A DNA stretch of 64,000 nt from CAMAUF01 sp046152925 (GCA_046152925.1 JBJXFX010000002.1:8524-72523); one strand, 5' to 3'; positions 30,075 to 38,997 are shown, numbered from the stretch's first letter. The notes: generated by a model not told the origin, from the sequence alone. Translations and numbers: made by a program.

Positions 30075-31396
30075 GGGCCCGGGCCGAGCGATTTCGTGAT
30101 GGCGACCGACCCGATGACAACCGCAGCCCCTTCCAGCGCGACAGGGATCGGATTCTGTACACCACGGCCTTCCGCCGCCTTGCCGGAGTGACTCAAGTCG
30201 CAGCCGCGGGCGAGACCCAGGTTCTCCACAACCGGCTCACACATACGCTTGAGGTCGCCCAGATTGCGCGCCGCCTTGCCGAGTATCTCATCGACCGGCC
30301 GCCGGTGGTCGTGCCTATCGAGCCAGATGTCGTCGAGGCCGCAGCTCTCGCCCACGATCTGGGGCATCCGCCGTTCGGCCACGAAGGCGAGTCCGAACTC
30401 GATCGTCTGGTCACACCCATGGACCCGGACGGATTCGAGGGCAACGCCCAGACGTTCCGCATCGTAAACCGGCTCGCCATCCGGCATCCGGACTTTGCGG
30501 GACTAAATTTGACCCGGGCGACGCTCAACGCGACCTTGAAATACCCCTGGCGCAGAGCGACCTCCGGGAAGCACCACACAAAGTACGGAGCCTATGCCCC
30601 GGAACAGGAGTTCCTCGAGTTCGCCCGAAAAGGCATCAGTGGCGATTCACAGGGCGTGGAAGCGGCAATCATGGACTGGGCCGACGACATCGCTTACTCA
30701 GTCCACGACCTGTACGACTTCGCCCGGGCGGGCCTCATCCCTCTGGATCGGCTTTCCGATCGGGCCTCGTCTGCACTGAACGAATCCCTTGACAGCCTGG
30801 AAGCGAAATGGCAGCAGGGCGGCGTACCGGACGAGGAAGTCCGGCTCCGACGCGAACGCGCACGAACGCTACTCCACACGTTCACACTCGACCGCCCCTT
30901 CGACGGAACCCGCAAGCACCGGGCGGCGCTCAGAGCTTGGACCAGTCACCTCATCAACCGGTACATCAGGGGGACAGAGACACCGGACGTCGGGCCTCCC
31001 GTCCAAGTAGCCGGATCCGATCCGTCGTCGGCGACGTTGACAGTCGAGCCCGGTGCGCGGGCGGAGGTTGAGGTGCTCAAGGGCCTCACGCAGCACTTCG
31101 TGATTGGATCCCCGCGACTTGCGACGCTGCAGTACGGGCAGCGCGAGGTGATCCGCGCGATCTTCCGTGCCTATTTAGACGATGCGCTGGAACCGAGACC
31201 ACGCCTCTTCGTTCTGGGCTGGGCGGAGGCACTCGCAAGTCAATTGGCGCAGTCCAAGGACGACAAAGACAGGAGGGTCCTGGCTGCCCGCGTGGTAGCA
31301 GATTTCATCGCCGGTCTGACTGAACCGCAGGCGCTCGCTCTCCACGCTCGCCTAACGGGCAGTCCAGTGGCGTCATTGTTCGACCCAGTCCACTAA
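30041..31396 (+). CDS. dGTPase-like dNTP triphosphohydrolase (HD domain)
   Basis: A 451-residue protein starting at TTG (MARKTPNSAVLRARAERFRD). Family motifs: SPFQRDRDRILYTTAFRRLAG, the HD metal site HNRLTHTLEVAQIARRL and ALAHDLGHPPFGHEGE, and MDWADDIAYSVHDLYDF. It would split dGTP or other dNTPs into nucleoside and triphosphate. Such enzymes control dNTP pools, and some act against phage by depleting dGTP. Codon use is visibly less GC-rich than in purA next to it, suggesting more recent arrival. It overlaps the 60-residue ORF. Confidence 0.88.
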   Translation: MARKTPNSAVLRARAERFRDGDRPDDNRSPFQRDRDRILYTTAFRRLAGVTQVAAAGETQVLHNRLTHTLEVAQIARRLAEYLIDRPPVVVPIEPDVVEAAALAHDLGHPPFGHEGESELDRLVTPMDPDGFEGNAQTFRIVNRLAIRHPDFAGLNLTRATLNATLKYPWRRATSGKHHTKYGAYAPEQEFLEFARKGISGDSQGVEAAIMDWADDIAYSVHDLYDFARAGLIPLDRLSDRASSALNESLDSLEAKWQQGGVPDEEVRLRRERARTLLHTFTLDRPFDGTRKHRAALRAWTSHLINRYIRGTETPDVGPPVQVAGSDPSSATLTVEPGARAEVEVLKGLTQHFVIGSPRLATLQYGQREVIRAIFRAYLDDALEPRPRLFVLGWAEALASQLAQSKDDKDRRVLAARVVADFIAGLTEPQALALHARLTGSPVASLFDPVH

Positions 31397-31400
31397 GCCC

Positions 31401-31430
31401 TTCCGCTCGGCCCCACTCCGCGCCTATAAT
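31401..31430 (+). promoter_or_regulatory. Promoter of purA
   Basis: TTCCGC (31401-31406), an 18-bp spacer, and a perfect TATAAT (31425-31430). Transcription would start near 31437, at the base of the leader hairpin. Confidence 0.6.
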
Positions 31431-31437
31431 CCCTCAA

Positions 31438-31461
31438 CGGGCCGGCCCAAAGGGCGGCCCG
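31438..31461 (+). other. Leader hairpin at the 5' end of the purA mRNA
   Basis: CGGGCCGGCCC, loop AAA, GGGCGGCCCG: ten pairs with one bulged G. It begins at the predicted transcription start, so it may protect the 5' end. No PurR or purine riboswitch site is recognised. Confidence 0.6.
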
Positions 31462-31511
31462 TCCGTCTGTGCCTCGCAGGTCGCGGGCGCCAGGACAGAA
31501 AGAGACCCAGG

Positions 31512-32816
31512 ATGCCCATCGTCGTCGTTGTCGGCGGGCAGTGGGGCGACGAAGGCAAGGGCCGCATCGTCGACCTCCTCGCCCGGAAGGCGCGGGTTGT
31601 TGCCCGCTATTCCGCCGGAAATAACGCCGGCCATACCATCGTGAACGACCGTGGAGAGTTCAAGCTCCACGTCGTCCCGGCGGGCATCTTCTATAGCGAC
31701 AAAACGTGCGTTATCGGCAACGGCGTCGCTGTCGACCCCGAGGTCCTTCTCGGCGAAATCGACCACCTCGAAGCACGTGGCGTCAGCACCTCCAGGCTCG
31801 TCCTCAGCGATAGGGCCAACCTCATCATGCCCTGGCACCGCCAGCTCGATGTCCTGGATGAACAAATGCGCGGCAATGCCGCCATCGGCACCACCGGCAA
31901 GGGCGTCGGGCCCTGCTTCATCGATAAGGTCGCGCGCCGCGGCATCCGCGTCGGCGACCTCCTCCGCGCCGAAGACCTGGCCGAACGCGTGCACACGACG
32001 CTTGCCTACCAGAACCGGGTGATCACCGGCGTCTATGGCGGGGAGCCGCTCGAGGCCGAGCCGATCATCGAGGCCTATCGCAAGTTCGGCCAACGCCTCC
32101 AGACGTACGTCGGCGACGTCCAGAGCGTGGTGCTCGATGCGCACCGCCGCAGCGACTACGTCCTCCTCGAAGGCGCGCAGGGCGCCCTGCTCGACCTCGA
32201 CCACGGCACCTACCCCTACGTCACCTCGAGCGTCCCCAGCAGTTCGAGCAGCGGCGCCGCCCTTGGCGTCGGCATCGGGCCGACCGATATCTCGCGCGTT
32301 GTCGGCGTATTCAAGAGCTACTGCACGCGCGTGGGCAACGGCCCCTTCCCGACCGAGCTCCACGACGCCATGGCCGACCAGATCCGCGACCACGGCAAAG
32401 AAGATGGGCGCGGCGAATACGGCACGACCACCGGCCGAGCCCGCCGGATCGGCTGGCTCGATTCCGTCGCCGCACGCTACAGCGTCCGCTTCAATGGCCT
32501 TTCCGCCGTGGCCCTGACGCGTTTGGACGTCCTCGATGAGCTTGCGAGCATCAAGATCTGCACGGGCTACGAGCTCGACGGCGAGATCCTCGAGACCTTC
32601 CCGGCGCGGGAGTCGGTGCTCAACCGCGTCACCCCGATCTACGAAGAGCTCCCCGGCTGGCAGTCGCCGACAACCGATGTCCGCAATTTCGACGACCTCC
32701 CCAAGCAAGCGCAAGCGTTCATCCGGCGCGTCGAAGAGCTCCTTCAATGCCCGGTGGACCTGATCTCCGTCGGTCCGGAGCGCGAGCAAGCGATCATCGT
32801 CAACCCGATCTTCTGA
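31512..32816 (+). CDS. purA: Adenylosuccinate synthetase
   Basis: A 434-residue enzyme joining aspartate to IMP with GTP in AMP synthesis. Motifs: VVGGQWGDEGKGRIVDLLA (GTP loop and catalytic Asp), RYSAGNNAGHTIV, AIGTTGKGVGPCFIDK, VLLEGAQGALLDLDHGTYP and GEYGTTTGRARRIGWLD. Length is standard. ACCCAGG precedes the ATG. It is monocistronic under its own TATAAT promoter. Confidence 0.97.
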   Translation: MPIVVVVGGQWGDEGKGRIVDLLARKARVVARYSAGNNAGHTIVNDRGEFKLHVVPAGIFYSDKTCVIGNGVAVDPEVLLGEIDHLEARGVSTSRLVLSDRANLIMPWHRQLDVLDEQMRGNAAIGTTGKGVGPCFIDKVARRGIRVGDLLRAEDLAERVHTTLAYQNRVITGVYGGEPLEAEPIIEAYRKFGQRLQTYVGDVQSVVLDAHRRSDYVLLEGAQGALLDLDHGTYPYVTSSVPSSSSSGAALGVGIGPTDISRVVGVFKSYCTRVGNGPFPTELHDAMADQIRDHGKEDGRGEYGTTTGRARRIGWLDSVAARYSVRFNGLSAVALTRLDVLDELASIKICTGYELDGEILETFPARESVLNRVTPIYEELPGWQSPTTDVRNFDDLPKQAQAFIRRVEELLQCPVDLISVGPEREQAIIVNPIF

Positions 32817-32853
32817 GGGTTGGCCGCTGCCCAGGAGCGATCCTGCTTATCCG

Positions 32854-33069
32854 CTACCGACCCACAGTCACGGGGCGTTTGCGCCCGTTGCGGACGCCCC
32901 AGCCCTCGGCTTGGCAAGAATCACAGAGGCGCTCGTCCGCCTCGACGACGCCCGTCCCGAAGCAGGCCGTGCACTGCGACTGAATCGTCCGGATTGCCCA
33001 GGAACCATCCGTGCGCCGGATGAGGAGTGCCCGATAGGGAAACCGCGCCTCATCCGCCCACTGGTTCAT
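32854..33069 (-). CDS. Small zinc-finger-like protein
   Basis: A 71-residue ORF. CTACFGTGVVEADERLCDSC holds two CxxC pairs, like one DnaJ-type zinc centre, followed by QAEGWG. The N-terminal half is a short strand-helix segment (MNQWADEARFPYRALLI). Its ATG overlaps the stop of the 80-residue gene upstream by four bases. Function unknown; the coupled arrangement resembles small two-gene modules. Confidence 0.5.
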   Translation of the reverse strand: MNQWADEARFPYRALLIRRTDGSWAIRTIQSQCTACFGTGVVEADERLCDSCQAEGWGVRNGRKRPVTVGR

Positions 33070-33308
33070 GCGCGTGAACGGGACGCGGCCGCGTTCAACA
33101 TTCGGTCGACATCCTCATCCGAATGGATTCGCCCGGCCGCCACGTCCGCCAACGCTCGACGTAACGAGGCGTGTTCCTTCGGACTGAGATCCTCGTCCTC
33201 GATTGGATAGGATTCGCGCATGACGCCCGCCAGGGCCGCGAGTGCTGCCGCAAGGGAGCCTTCCGGGAGCGCCTCGATCAGGGCATGCGCCGATTCGCGT
33301 GTCGTCAT
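33066..33308 (-). CDS. Small antitoxin-like helical protein
   Basis: An 80-residue ORF, helical: ESAHALIEALPEGSLAAALAAL, then LSPKEHASLRRALADVAAGR and RIHSDEDVDRMLNAA. The last part, a basic turn followed by DEDVDRML, is common in RelB/ParD-like antitoxins. It is followed by the zinc-finger-like ORF with a four-base overlap, so the two are coupled. No classical RelE/ParE toxin is next to it. Confidence 0.5.
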   Translation of the reverse strand: MTTRESAHALIEALPEGSLAAALAALAGVMRESYPIEDEDLSPKEHASLRRALADVAAGRIHSDEDVDRMLNAAASRSRA

Positions 33309-33341
33309 CTCACTATCAATCCTACCTGACCATCCTGTGGA

Positions 33342-33785
33342 TCAGCCATCGGCCGTGTACTGGGCATCGACGCCGATCGCCTCTTGACCATCCGGGGTGA
33401 TGTTAAACATCCGGATGCTCAACGCCCCATCCGTGCGCTCAAGCTCGATGCGCCAGCCCCAATCGGGGCCGGGCGGCGCGGGATACGAGCCTCGCAGCCG
33501 GGTGATCCCGGCATCGTCCGTCTCGCCCAGAAGGAACATGAGCCGATCGCCTTGGTGGAACGTGTCACCCCAGGCAGCGGTCGCGCCGGCGCCAGACGCT
33601 GGGTCGCCGCGATGGACAAGCAGCGAACCGTCTTGCGGCTGCCCTTCGAAGGTCCAACCGTAGCGGATCAGCCAAAGCCCCGCTGAGAGGTCGTCGCCGG
33701 TCGCCGAGGACGGTGAGAGTTGGGCCTCCGCCGGGGGCGGGCCCAGGTAGAGCGCTTTCGTGCCGGTGTACTGCTGCCTGGTCAC
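33342..33785 (-). CDS. Hypothetical beta-rich protein
   Basis: A 147-residue ORF; the GTG at VTRQQYTGTKALYLG is preferred because the upstream in-frame residues are Arg/Ser-rich. The protein is beta-rich with repeated Gly/Asp turns (LWLIRYGWTFEGQPQDGSL, GDTFHQGDRLMFLLGE, WGWRIELERTDGALSIRMF). No signal peptide and no family is recognised. It is divergent from the membrane protein at 33919. Confidence 0.5.
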   Translation of the reverse strand: MTRQQYTGTKALYLGPPPAEAQLSPSSATGDDLSAGLWLIRYGWTFEGQPQDGSLLVHRGDPASGAGATAAWGDTFHQGDRLMFLLGETDDAGITRLRGSYPAPPGPDWGWRIELERTDGALSIRMFNITPDGQEAIGVDAQYTADG

Positions 33786-33918
33786 GCGAGTCAGTCTAGC
33801 CCCGCTCCGCACCCGTGAAAACGGCAGCCCTGACCGCACTGTCACTCCTTCGCCACCACACGTCTACCGAGAATTCACCCAGCCTGCACACTCTGGACCG
33901 GTACGCGAGGAGGTTCCG

Positions 33919-34491
33919 GTGCGGGGCTCGATCCGGCGCATCCATGACCGGGTGGTCAAGTACGTCCTCGCCTTGAGCGCGGCCTACGTGGTTTTGTGCC
34001 ACGTCTGGGGGCTGGCCCCGGCCGAGCGGATCCCTTCGCCCCTGGCGTCGAAACTCGAAACGGTCTTCGGCTACGGCGACCAAGGGCTCGGCATCCTCGT
34101 CGCTTTGACAGGCTTCGCGCTGGTGCTTCGGGCCGGACGGGAACCACGCCTCCGCGCCCTCGCCAGACGCGGCGGACGCGTTTCCGGCAGGTGGAGGCGC
34201 CCCGCACCATCCGATCCGCTACCGGATCTCACACCGGTGTACCATCCGGACGACTGGATCGCGTGGACGCCGAAGATGCACGAGCGGTTGGTCGCCCAGA
34301 CAGGCATCCTCCGCGGGCGTGAGCCAGAGCTCGCCTGGCACGTGCAGCCGGTGGAGCCGCCTCACGAGCGCGTCCCTGGGCCATTCGCTCCGCGGCCTGC
34401 CCGCCAAGCCTTCGTCCGGACAGCCCAACCGCCCCCCTCGCGCCCGCCCTCAGCGCCGCGCCGGGGCGCGCTCTCTCGCGGCCCGGGGTAG
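33919..34491 (+). CDS. Small membrane protein, function unknown
   Basis: A 190-residue protein from GTG with AGGAGG six bases upstream. Two membrane helices are predicted (VLALSAAYVVLCHVWGLA and GLGILVALTGFALVLRA) separated by a short loop. The C-terminal 110 residues are basic, Pro/Arg-rich and probably cytoplasmic or disordered, with HPDDWIAWTPKMHERLVAQT as the most structured piece. No family is recognised. It ends 12 bases before the convergent asd gene. Confidence 0.5.
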   Translation: MRGSIRRIHDRVVKYVLALSAAYVVLCHVWGLAPAERIPSPLASKLETVFGYGDQGLGILVALTGFALVLRAGREPRLRALARRGGRVSGRWRRPAPSDPLPDLTPVYHPDDWIAWTPKMHERLVAQTGILRGREPELAWHVQPVEPPHERVPGPFAPRPARQAFVRTAQPPPSRPPSAPRRGALSRGPG

Positions 34492-34503
34492 GTCAAACCT
34501 CGG

Positions 34504-35529
34504 CTACCCCCGCCGGATCAGGCCCCGCTGGTCGGCCGCGACAAGCACGTCGACCACGTTCGCCGCCGCACCCTTGCGGATCGAGTCCGTCAACGTCCAA
34601 AACGTGATCGCACCCGGCTTCGAAGTGTCCGCCCGCAGGCGCCCGACGAGCACCCTGTCCGTGCCAGCCACGTCCATCGGCGTGGGGTAAACCTCCGCCG
34701 CTGGGTCGTCCATCAGCGTGATGGCCGGGTACGCCGCCATCAACCGGCGCGCTTCGCCAGCATCGACCGGCCGTTCGAACTCGGCCCAGACGTTCATCGC
34801 GTGGCCAAAGAAGGTCGGAATACGGACGCAGGTGGCGCTGATCGCGATTTCCGGCGCATGGAGGATCTTCCGCGTCTCGTTGGCCATCTTGATCTCTTCC
34901 TTCGTGTAACCGTCGTCCGCGAAGAGGTCGATCTGGGGCACCGCGTTGAAGGCGATCTCGCGCTTTTGCGTCCCGGAGGGCTCGTGCCGGCCCGCCAAGG
35001 CGGCCTCGCTTTCGGCGCGAAGGCCATCCACGGCTGCGCCACCGGCCCCCGCGACCGCCTGGTACGTGCTCACGATGATCCGCCGCAACGGGTTGACGCG
35101 ATGGATTGGCTGGAGCGCCAGGACCATCGGCGTCGTCGTGCAGTTCGGCTGGCTCACGATCCCGGTGTGCCACTCGAGGTCCTCCGCGTTGATTTCGGGG
35201 ATGACCAGCGGCACCGCCGGGTCTTGGCGATAGGCGCTCGAGTCGTCGATCACGAACGACCCGTTCGCCGCCGCGATCGGCGCGAAGCGCTTCGACGCGG
35301 CGCCCGAAGCCGAAAGAAAGACCACGTGGTCGTCTCTCCCGAAGCTTTCGTCGGCCGTCTCCTCTACGGTGACCGTCGTCCCCCGGAAAGTGACCTGCTT
35401 GCCGGCGGAGCGCGCCGTCGCCAGCAGCCGGAGCCGCCCGACTGGGATCTGGCGCTCGTCGAGGATCTTCAGGAATTCGCGGCCGACGATGCCAGCGCCG
35501 CCCACCACCGTGATGTTGTAGGCCTCCAC
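34504..35529 (-). CDS. asd: Aspartate-semialdehyde dehydrogenase
   Basis: A 341-residue enzyme that reduces aspartyl phosphate to aspartate semialdehyde in the Lys/Met/Thr and diaminopimelate pathways. A GTG start (MEAYNITVVGGAGIVGREFL) with GGAG upstream fits the family N-terminus; the frame stays open far upstream without similarity. The catalytic cysteine is C130 in SQPNCTTTPMVLAL; DDSSAYR, VSTYQAVAGAGG and RIPTFFGHAM are family motifs. No other lysine or threonine gene is adjacent. Confidence 0.95.
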   Translation of the reverse strand: MEAYNITVVGGAGIVGREFLKILDERQIPVGRLRLLATARSAGKQVTFRGTTVTVEETADESFGRDDHVVFLSASGAASKRFAPIAAANGSFVIDDSSAYRQDPAVPLVIPEINAEDLEWHTGIVSQPNCTTTPMVLALQPIHRVNPLRRIIVSTYQAVAGAGGAAVDGLRAESEAALAGRHEPSGTQKREIAFNAVPQIDLFADDGYTKEEIKMANETRKILHAPEIAISATCVRIPTFFGHAMNVWAEFERPVDAGEARRLMAAYPAITLMDDPAAEVYPTPMDVAGTDRVLVGRLRADTSKPGAITFWTLTDSIRKGAAANVVDVLVAADQRGLIRRG

Positions 35530-35585
35530 AGAGGGCTCCAGGACAGAAGAGATAGGACGATGGTATCCCAGTCTCGCGGGCGGCG

Positions 35586-36434
35586 TCACGAGCCGCCGCA
35601 CAGGCACAGCATGCCCGGCGGCAGCTTCAGCCGGCCCGCGGGCGCCCCTCCGGCCTCGCCCGTGGGCGCGAACGCGCCAAAGCGGGCCGCGAAGTCCGCC
35701 GCGTCGCCGCGCACGCCGCGCCGCCGCTCGTTCACCAGCAGTTCCATCTTCGTCAGTTGGGCGAGCCCTTTGCGCGTGTCGCTCGCAACGCGGGCCTTGT
35801 CCTGCCACTTCATCCGGTAGCGGAAGAGCCAATACGTGAACGACTTCCATTCCGTCAGGCTCACGCGCTCCCGAAGCATCGTGCCGGTCGCCTCGTAGTA
35901 GAGCGCCTGGAGCTCCTGACGGTCCTTCGAATAGACCCGTTCGTACATGGATTCGTCGATCCGCGGGTCGAGCCCCCAGGCCCGGCTGAAGGCCTCTTTC
36001 CACATCTCTTCTTCGACGTGGAGCTGGAGCGCTTCTTCGACCTGCACGCCGTACAGGTAGTTGAGGTGGGCCGAGAACTTCGCCGGCCCGACACGCTCCG
36101 CGAACTCCGCATCGTCGATCGCGAGCGGCCATTTCCCGTCGAAGAGCAGCGCGTCGACCTCCCCTGCGGGGACCAAATCCTGAAGCTCTAGCGCCAGCCG
36201 TTCGGCCAACAGCAGCCAGTCGAAGGCCTCGCCCGCTATCAGGTAACGAAAGTGCCGGTCGCCGACCCACTCCTCAGCGGCCCGCCAATCACGTACGGCG
36301 TCCAAGACGCAATCGAACCAATGCCGCCCGCTCTGCACAGCCTGCCGCAGCCGGAAAAGGGTGTCTTCGACGGCGGGGAGCCCGGCATCGGGGGCGCCAC
36401 TTGGCTCCGCTTCGCGTGTCATCGTCTCGGGCAT
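35586..36434 (-). CDS. Hypothetical protein, largely helical
   Basis: A 282-residue ORF. MPETMTREAEP is chosen as start because GGAG lies four bases before it. Residues 30-220 are helical and Trp/Tyr-rich (FDCVLDAVRDWRAAEEWVGD, FDWLLLAERLALELQ, LHVEEEMWKEAFSRAWGLDP). The C-terminal tail contains LPPGMLCLCGGS with a CxC. No family is recognised. It shares a strand with asd, 56 bases upstream of it, so cotranscription is possible. Confidence 0.55.
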   Translation of the reverse strand: MPETMTREAEPSGAPDAGLPAVEDTLFRLRQAVQSGRHWFDCVLDAVRDWRAAEEWVGDRHFRYLIAGEAFDWLLLAERLALELQDLVPAGEVDALLFDGKWPLAIDDAEFAERVGPAKFSAHLNYLYGVQVEEALQLHVEEEMWKEAFSRAWGLDPRIDESMYERVYSKDRQELQALYYEATGTMLRERVSLTEWKSFTYWLFRYRMKWQDKARVASDTRKGLAQLTKMELLVNERRRGVRGDAADFAARFGAFAPTGEAGGAPAGRLKLPPGMLCLCGGS

Positions 36435-36520
36435 ACGTCTCCATGGTACCAACGGCCGACCGATCGGGCTTCACAAGGGGATTGGGAGCCCGTTCTCGCG
36501 AAGGCGCGTAGTCTAGGTGG

Positions 36521-37237
36521 ATGACATTGCGCCAGCGGGTCATCGCGGCCGCCGCCGTCCTCATCCTCCTCGGCATCGCCGGCCTCGCGCTCATCGTGCT
36601 TCGCGAGATGAACCCAGAAGACCTTGTCTCGGCGGTGGGCTACCCGGGCCTCTTCCTGATCATCTTCGCCGAAACCGGTCTCCTCATCGGCTTCTTCCTC
36701 CCGGGCGATACGCTCCTCCTCACGGTTGGCGTCCTCTGTTCGCGGGGACAGCTCGAAGTCGCAGACCAGAACGGCCTCTGGTTCGTGATACCCACCATGA
36801 TCGCGGCCGCGATCATCGGCGACGCCGTGGGCTATCAGATCGGCAGGCACTTGGGCCCACGCCTCTTCACCCGCGACGACTCGTTCTTCTTCAACCGACG
36901 CCATATCGAGCGCGCGAAGGCGTTTTATGATCAGCACGGGGGCAAGACGATCGTGTTTGCGCGGTTCCTCGCCTTCGTGCGGACCTTCGCCCCGACCGTC
37001 GCCGGCGCGGCCGAGATGCCATACTCGCGGTTCGCCTTCTACAACATCTCGGGCGGCGTCATCTGGGTTGTCTCGCTGACACTCGCGGGTTACCTCGTCG
37101 GCGAGGCGGTGCCGAACCTCGAGGCGCTGTTCACCGTCATGATCGTCGGGATGGTTGGGCTGTCCGTGGCCCCCGCTGCCTGGCACGTCGCCCGCAGCCG
37201 GATGGCCGCCCGCCGGCTGGCGCGCTCAGGGAAATGA
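36521..37237 (+). CDS. DedA family membrane protein
   Basis: A 238-residue protein with about five membrane segments. DedA/SNARE-associated motifs: IIFAETGLLIGFFLPGDTLLL (F/Y-E-ETG-FPG type loop), AAIIGDAVGYQIGRHLG and KTIVFARFLAFVRTFAPTVAG (the conserved R-F-x-x-x-R-x-x-x-P loop). Members act as lipid scramblases or transporters, including undecaprenyl phosphate recycling. It overlaps the acetyltransferase gene by four bases (ATGA). Confidence 0.92.
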   Translation: MTLRQRVIAAAAVLILLGIAGLALIVLREMNPEDLVSAVGYPGLFLIIFAETGLLIGFFLPGDTLLLTVGVLCSRGQLEVADQNGLWFVIPTMIAAAIIGDAVGYQIGRHLGPRLFTRDDSFFFNRRHIERAKAFYDQHGGKTIVFARFLAFVRTFAPTVAGAAEMPYSRFAFYNISGGVIWVVSLTLAGYLVGEAVPNLEALFTVMIVGMVGLSVAPAAWHVARSRMAARRLARSGK

Positions 37238-37893
37238 CCAACGCGTTTACACCGGCGACATCACGGCTCCCTACGATGGACAGCGTGACTCGTCCCGAAC
37301 GCCTGCGACTCCGCCGGATGACGGCCACCGACCTGCCTGCGGTCCGCGAGGTCGAAGCCCGCGCCTATGGGACGGGGTTCGCGCCCGGCGCGCTCGAACA
37401 CGAACTCGAAAGCAATAGCGTCGCCCGCTATGTCCTCCTGGAACGCCGGCTCGCGCCCGGATCTCCCTGGCAGGTGGCGGGGGTTGCCGGCCTCTGGCTC
37501 CAGTTCGACCAAGCCCACGTCGTCACTTGCGCCGTGGACCCCATACACCAACGGCGTGGCTTCGGGGGGCTGCTCGTCCATGCGCTGCTCGGCCTCGCCG
37601 AAGCGAACGGCATGGAAGACGCGACGCTGGAGGTCCGGGTCTCGAACATCCCGGCCCGCGCCCTCTACCGGCGCTACGGCTTTTGGGAAGTCGGCGAGCG
37701 GCGCCGCTATTACGCCGACAACGGCGAGGACGCGGTGATCATGACGACGGAGGCTTTCGCCAGCGCGCCTTTCCAGGCGCTCCAGGCCCAGCGAGCAGGC
37801 GAACTCGAAGCGCTCGGGCTGGGCTGGCCAGGCCTCGTGGAAGCGTTCCTCTCGGGCGAAAATCCGCGCTCGGTCGCAGGTCGCGAAGCCTAA
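37234..37893 (+). CDS. GNAT acetyltransferase, RimI-like
   Basis: A 219-residue protein; the ATG overlapping the DedA stop gives MTNAF, while a second ATG (MDSVTRPERLR) 14 codons later is equally possible. The GNAT core is RIDI-like: VDPIHQRRGFGGLLVHALLG is the acetyl-CoA loop, and EVRVSNIPARALYRRYGFWEVGERRRYY with GEDAVIM matches RimI-type protein N-terminal acetyltransferases. The C-terminal 40 residues are extra. Substrate not certain. Confidence 0.83.
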   Translation: MTNAFTPATSRLPTMDSVTRPERLRLRRMTATDLPAVREVEARAYGTGFAPGALEHELESNSVARYVLLERRLAPGSPWQVAGVAGLWLQFDQAHVVTCAVDPIHQRRGFGGLLVHALLGLAEANGMEDATLEVRVSNIPARALYRRYGFWEVGERRRYYADNGEDAVIMTTEAFASAPFQALQAQRAGELEALGLGWPGLVEAFLSGENPRSVAGREA

Positions 37894-37902
37894 GGCCGCG
37901 GA

Positions 37903-38997
37903 CTACTTCGCGAAGACCTTGCCTTCGGCGATGGCCTTCACCGCCGGCTCCATGATGTTTCGCGCGACCGGGCCTTCGAAGCGGTCGTAGATCACGCCAT
38001 CTTTGCCGATCATGTAGATGTACGGCTCGCTCATCCCGCCGTCCGGGCGCAGGAGCCACTCCTGCGCTGTCGGATTGAAAACGTTCTTCTGCCGGTCGCG
38101 CCAGATCTCGATGTGCACGAAGTCGACCTTCTCTTTGTAGACGTCGTGCAGCGCTTCGACCTCTTCGTTGACCGGCCCACAGAAGCGCGACGTGCAGTAC
38201 GCGGGCGTCGAGAAGACCACGACCAGGGGCCGGCCCGCCGCGATGGCGTCCTTGATCTTCACGTCGTGCATATCGTTCGGTGGCGTCCCGGAGTCGATCT
38301 CCTCGATCTTGGCGACGTCGTTTTTCGTCAGGTTGTCCGACTTGTGGGCTGGCTGCCCGGGGGCGAGGATCGCAGACTTCTCCGCGACCGCGAAGCCCAC
38401 GCTCGCGATCCCGCGCGTCCCATCCTTGAGGATGGCCTCGACTGCGAGGCCCCAGGGGCCGGCGTGGTCGAGGTTCGCCCGGATGAAGTAGCCGACGCGA
38501 TTGTCGTCTTCGCCACCGTGGACGTGCTTTGCGCCACCTTCGTGGACGTGCGTGACCTCCGGGCCGACGCCCGGGGCGCTCTGCACCGCTTCGGCCTGGC
38601 AAACCGGCTTGGGGTTGCCCGGGTCGCGCAGGTCGTAAAGGGTCGCGCGCGTCTTCGCCCCACCCTGGGGCTCATCGAGCTTGTCGGTCACGCCGAAGAC
38701 GAAGTTGTTCTGGCCGACGTAGAGGTCCGCCGCGGCGACCACAAGGTTGATCTTGTTCCGCTGCGCCTCGGGGATGTTCTTCGCCGGATTGCTCGACTCG
38801 GGGAAGTCCTTCGACTTCGGCGCCGCAGCCGCCCCGACCGGGAGGCACAGTGGCACGCCCGCGACGGCCGGGTTCCCGCCGACGGGAGCCGGCGTACTCG
38901 CGGTGTCGTCGTCATCCCCGCCACAGGCAAACGCCACCATGGGCGTGACGAGCAAGAGGGCGGCAGCGATGGTCCGGACGGCGATTGTGCGAGGCAT
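37903..38997 (-). CDS. Lipoprotein with a thioredoxin-like domain
   Basis: A 364-residue protein from MPRTIAVR. The signal peptide ends in a lipobox (MVAFACGG, lipidated Cys) followed by the Asp-rich GGDDDDT start also seen in the binding proteins here. Residues about 55-225 are beta-rich with a His-rich loop (HVHEGGAKHVHGG). Residues 235-364 are a thioredoxin fold: LVVVFSTPAYCTSRFCGPV carries a CxxxxC pair instead of CxxC, then YIYMIGKDGVIYDRFEG. It may bind copper or act as a thiol protein outside the membrane. Confidence 0.75.
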   Translation of the reverse strand: MPRTIAVRTIAAALLLVTPMVAFACGGDDDDTASTPAPVGGNPAVAGVPLCLPVGAAAAPKSKDFPESSNPAKNIPEAQRNKINLVVAAADLYVGQNNFVFGVTDKLDEPQGGAKTRATLYDLRDPGNPKPVCQAEAVQSAPGVGPEVTHVHEGGAKHVHGGEDDNRVGYFIRANLDHAGPWGLAVEAILKDGTRGIASVGFAVAEKSAILAPGQPAHKSDNLTKNDVAKIEEIDSGTPPNDMHDVKIKDAIAAGRPLVVVFSTPAYCTSRFCGPVNEEVEALHDVYKEKVDFVHIEIWRDRQKNVFNPTAQEWLLRPDGGMSEPYIYMIGKDGVIYDRFEGPVARNIMEPAVKAIAEGKVFAK

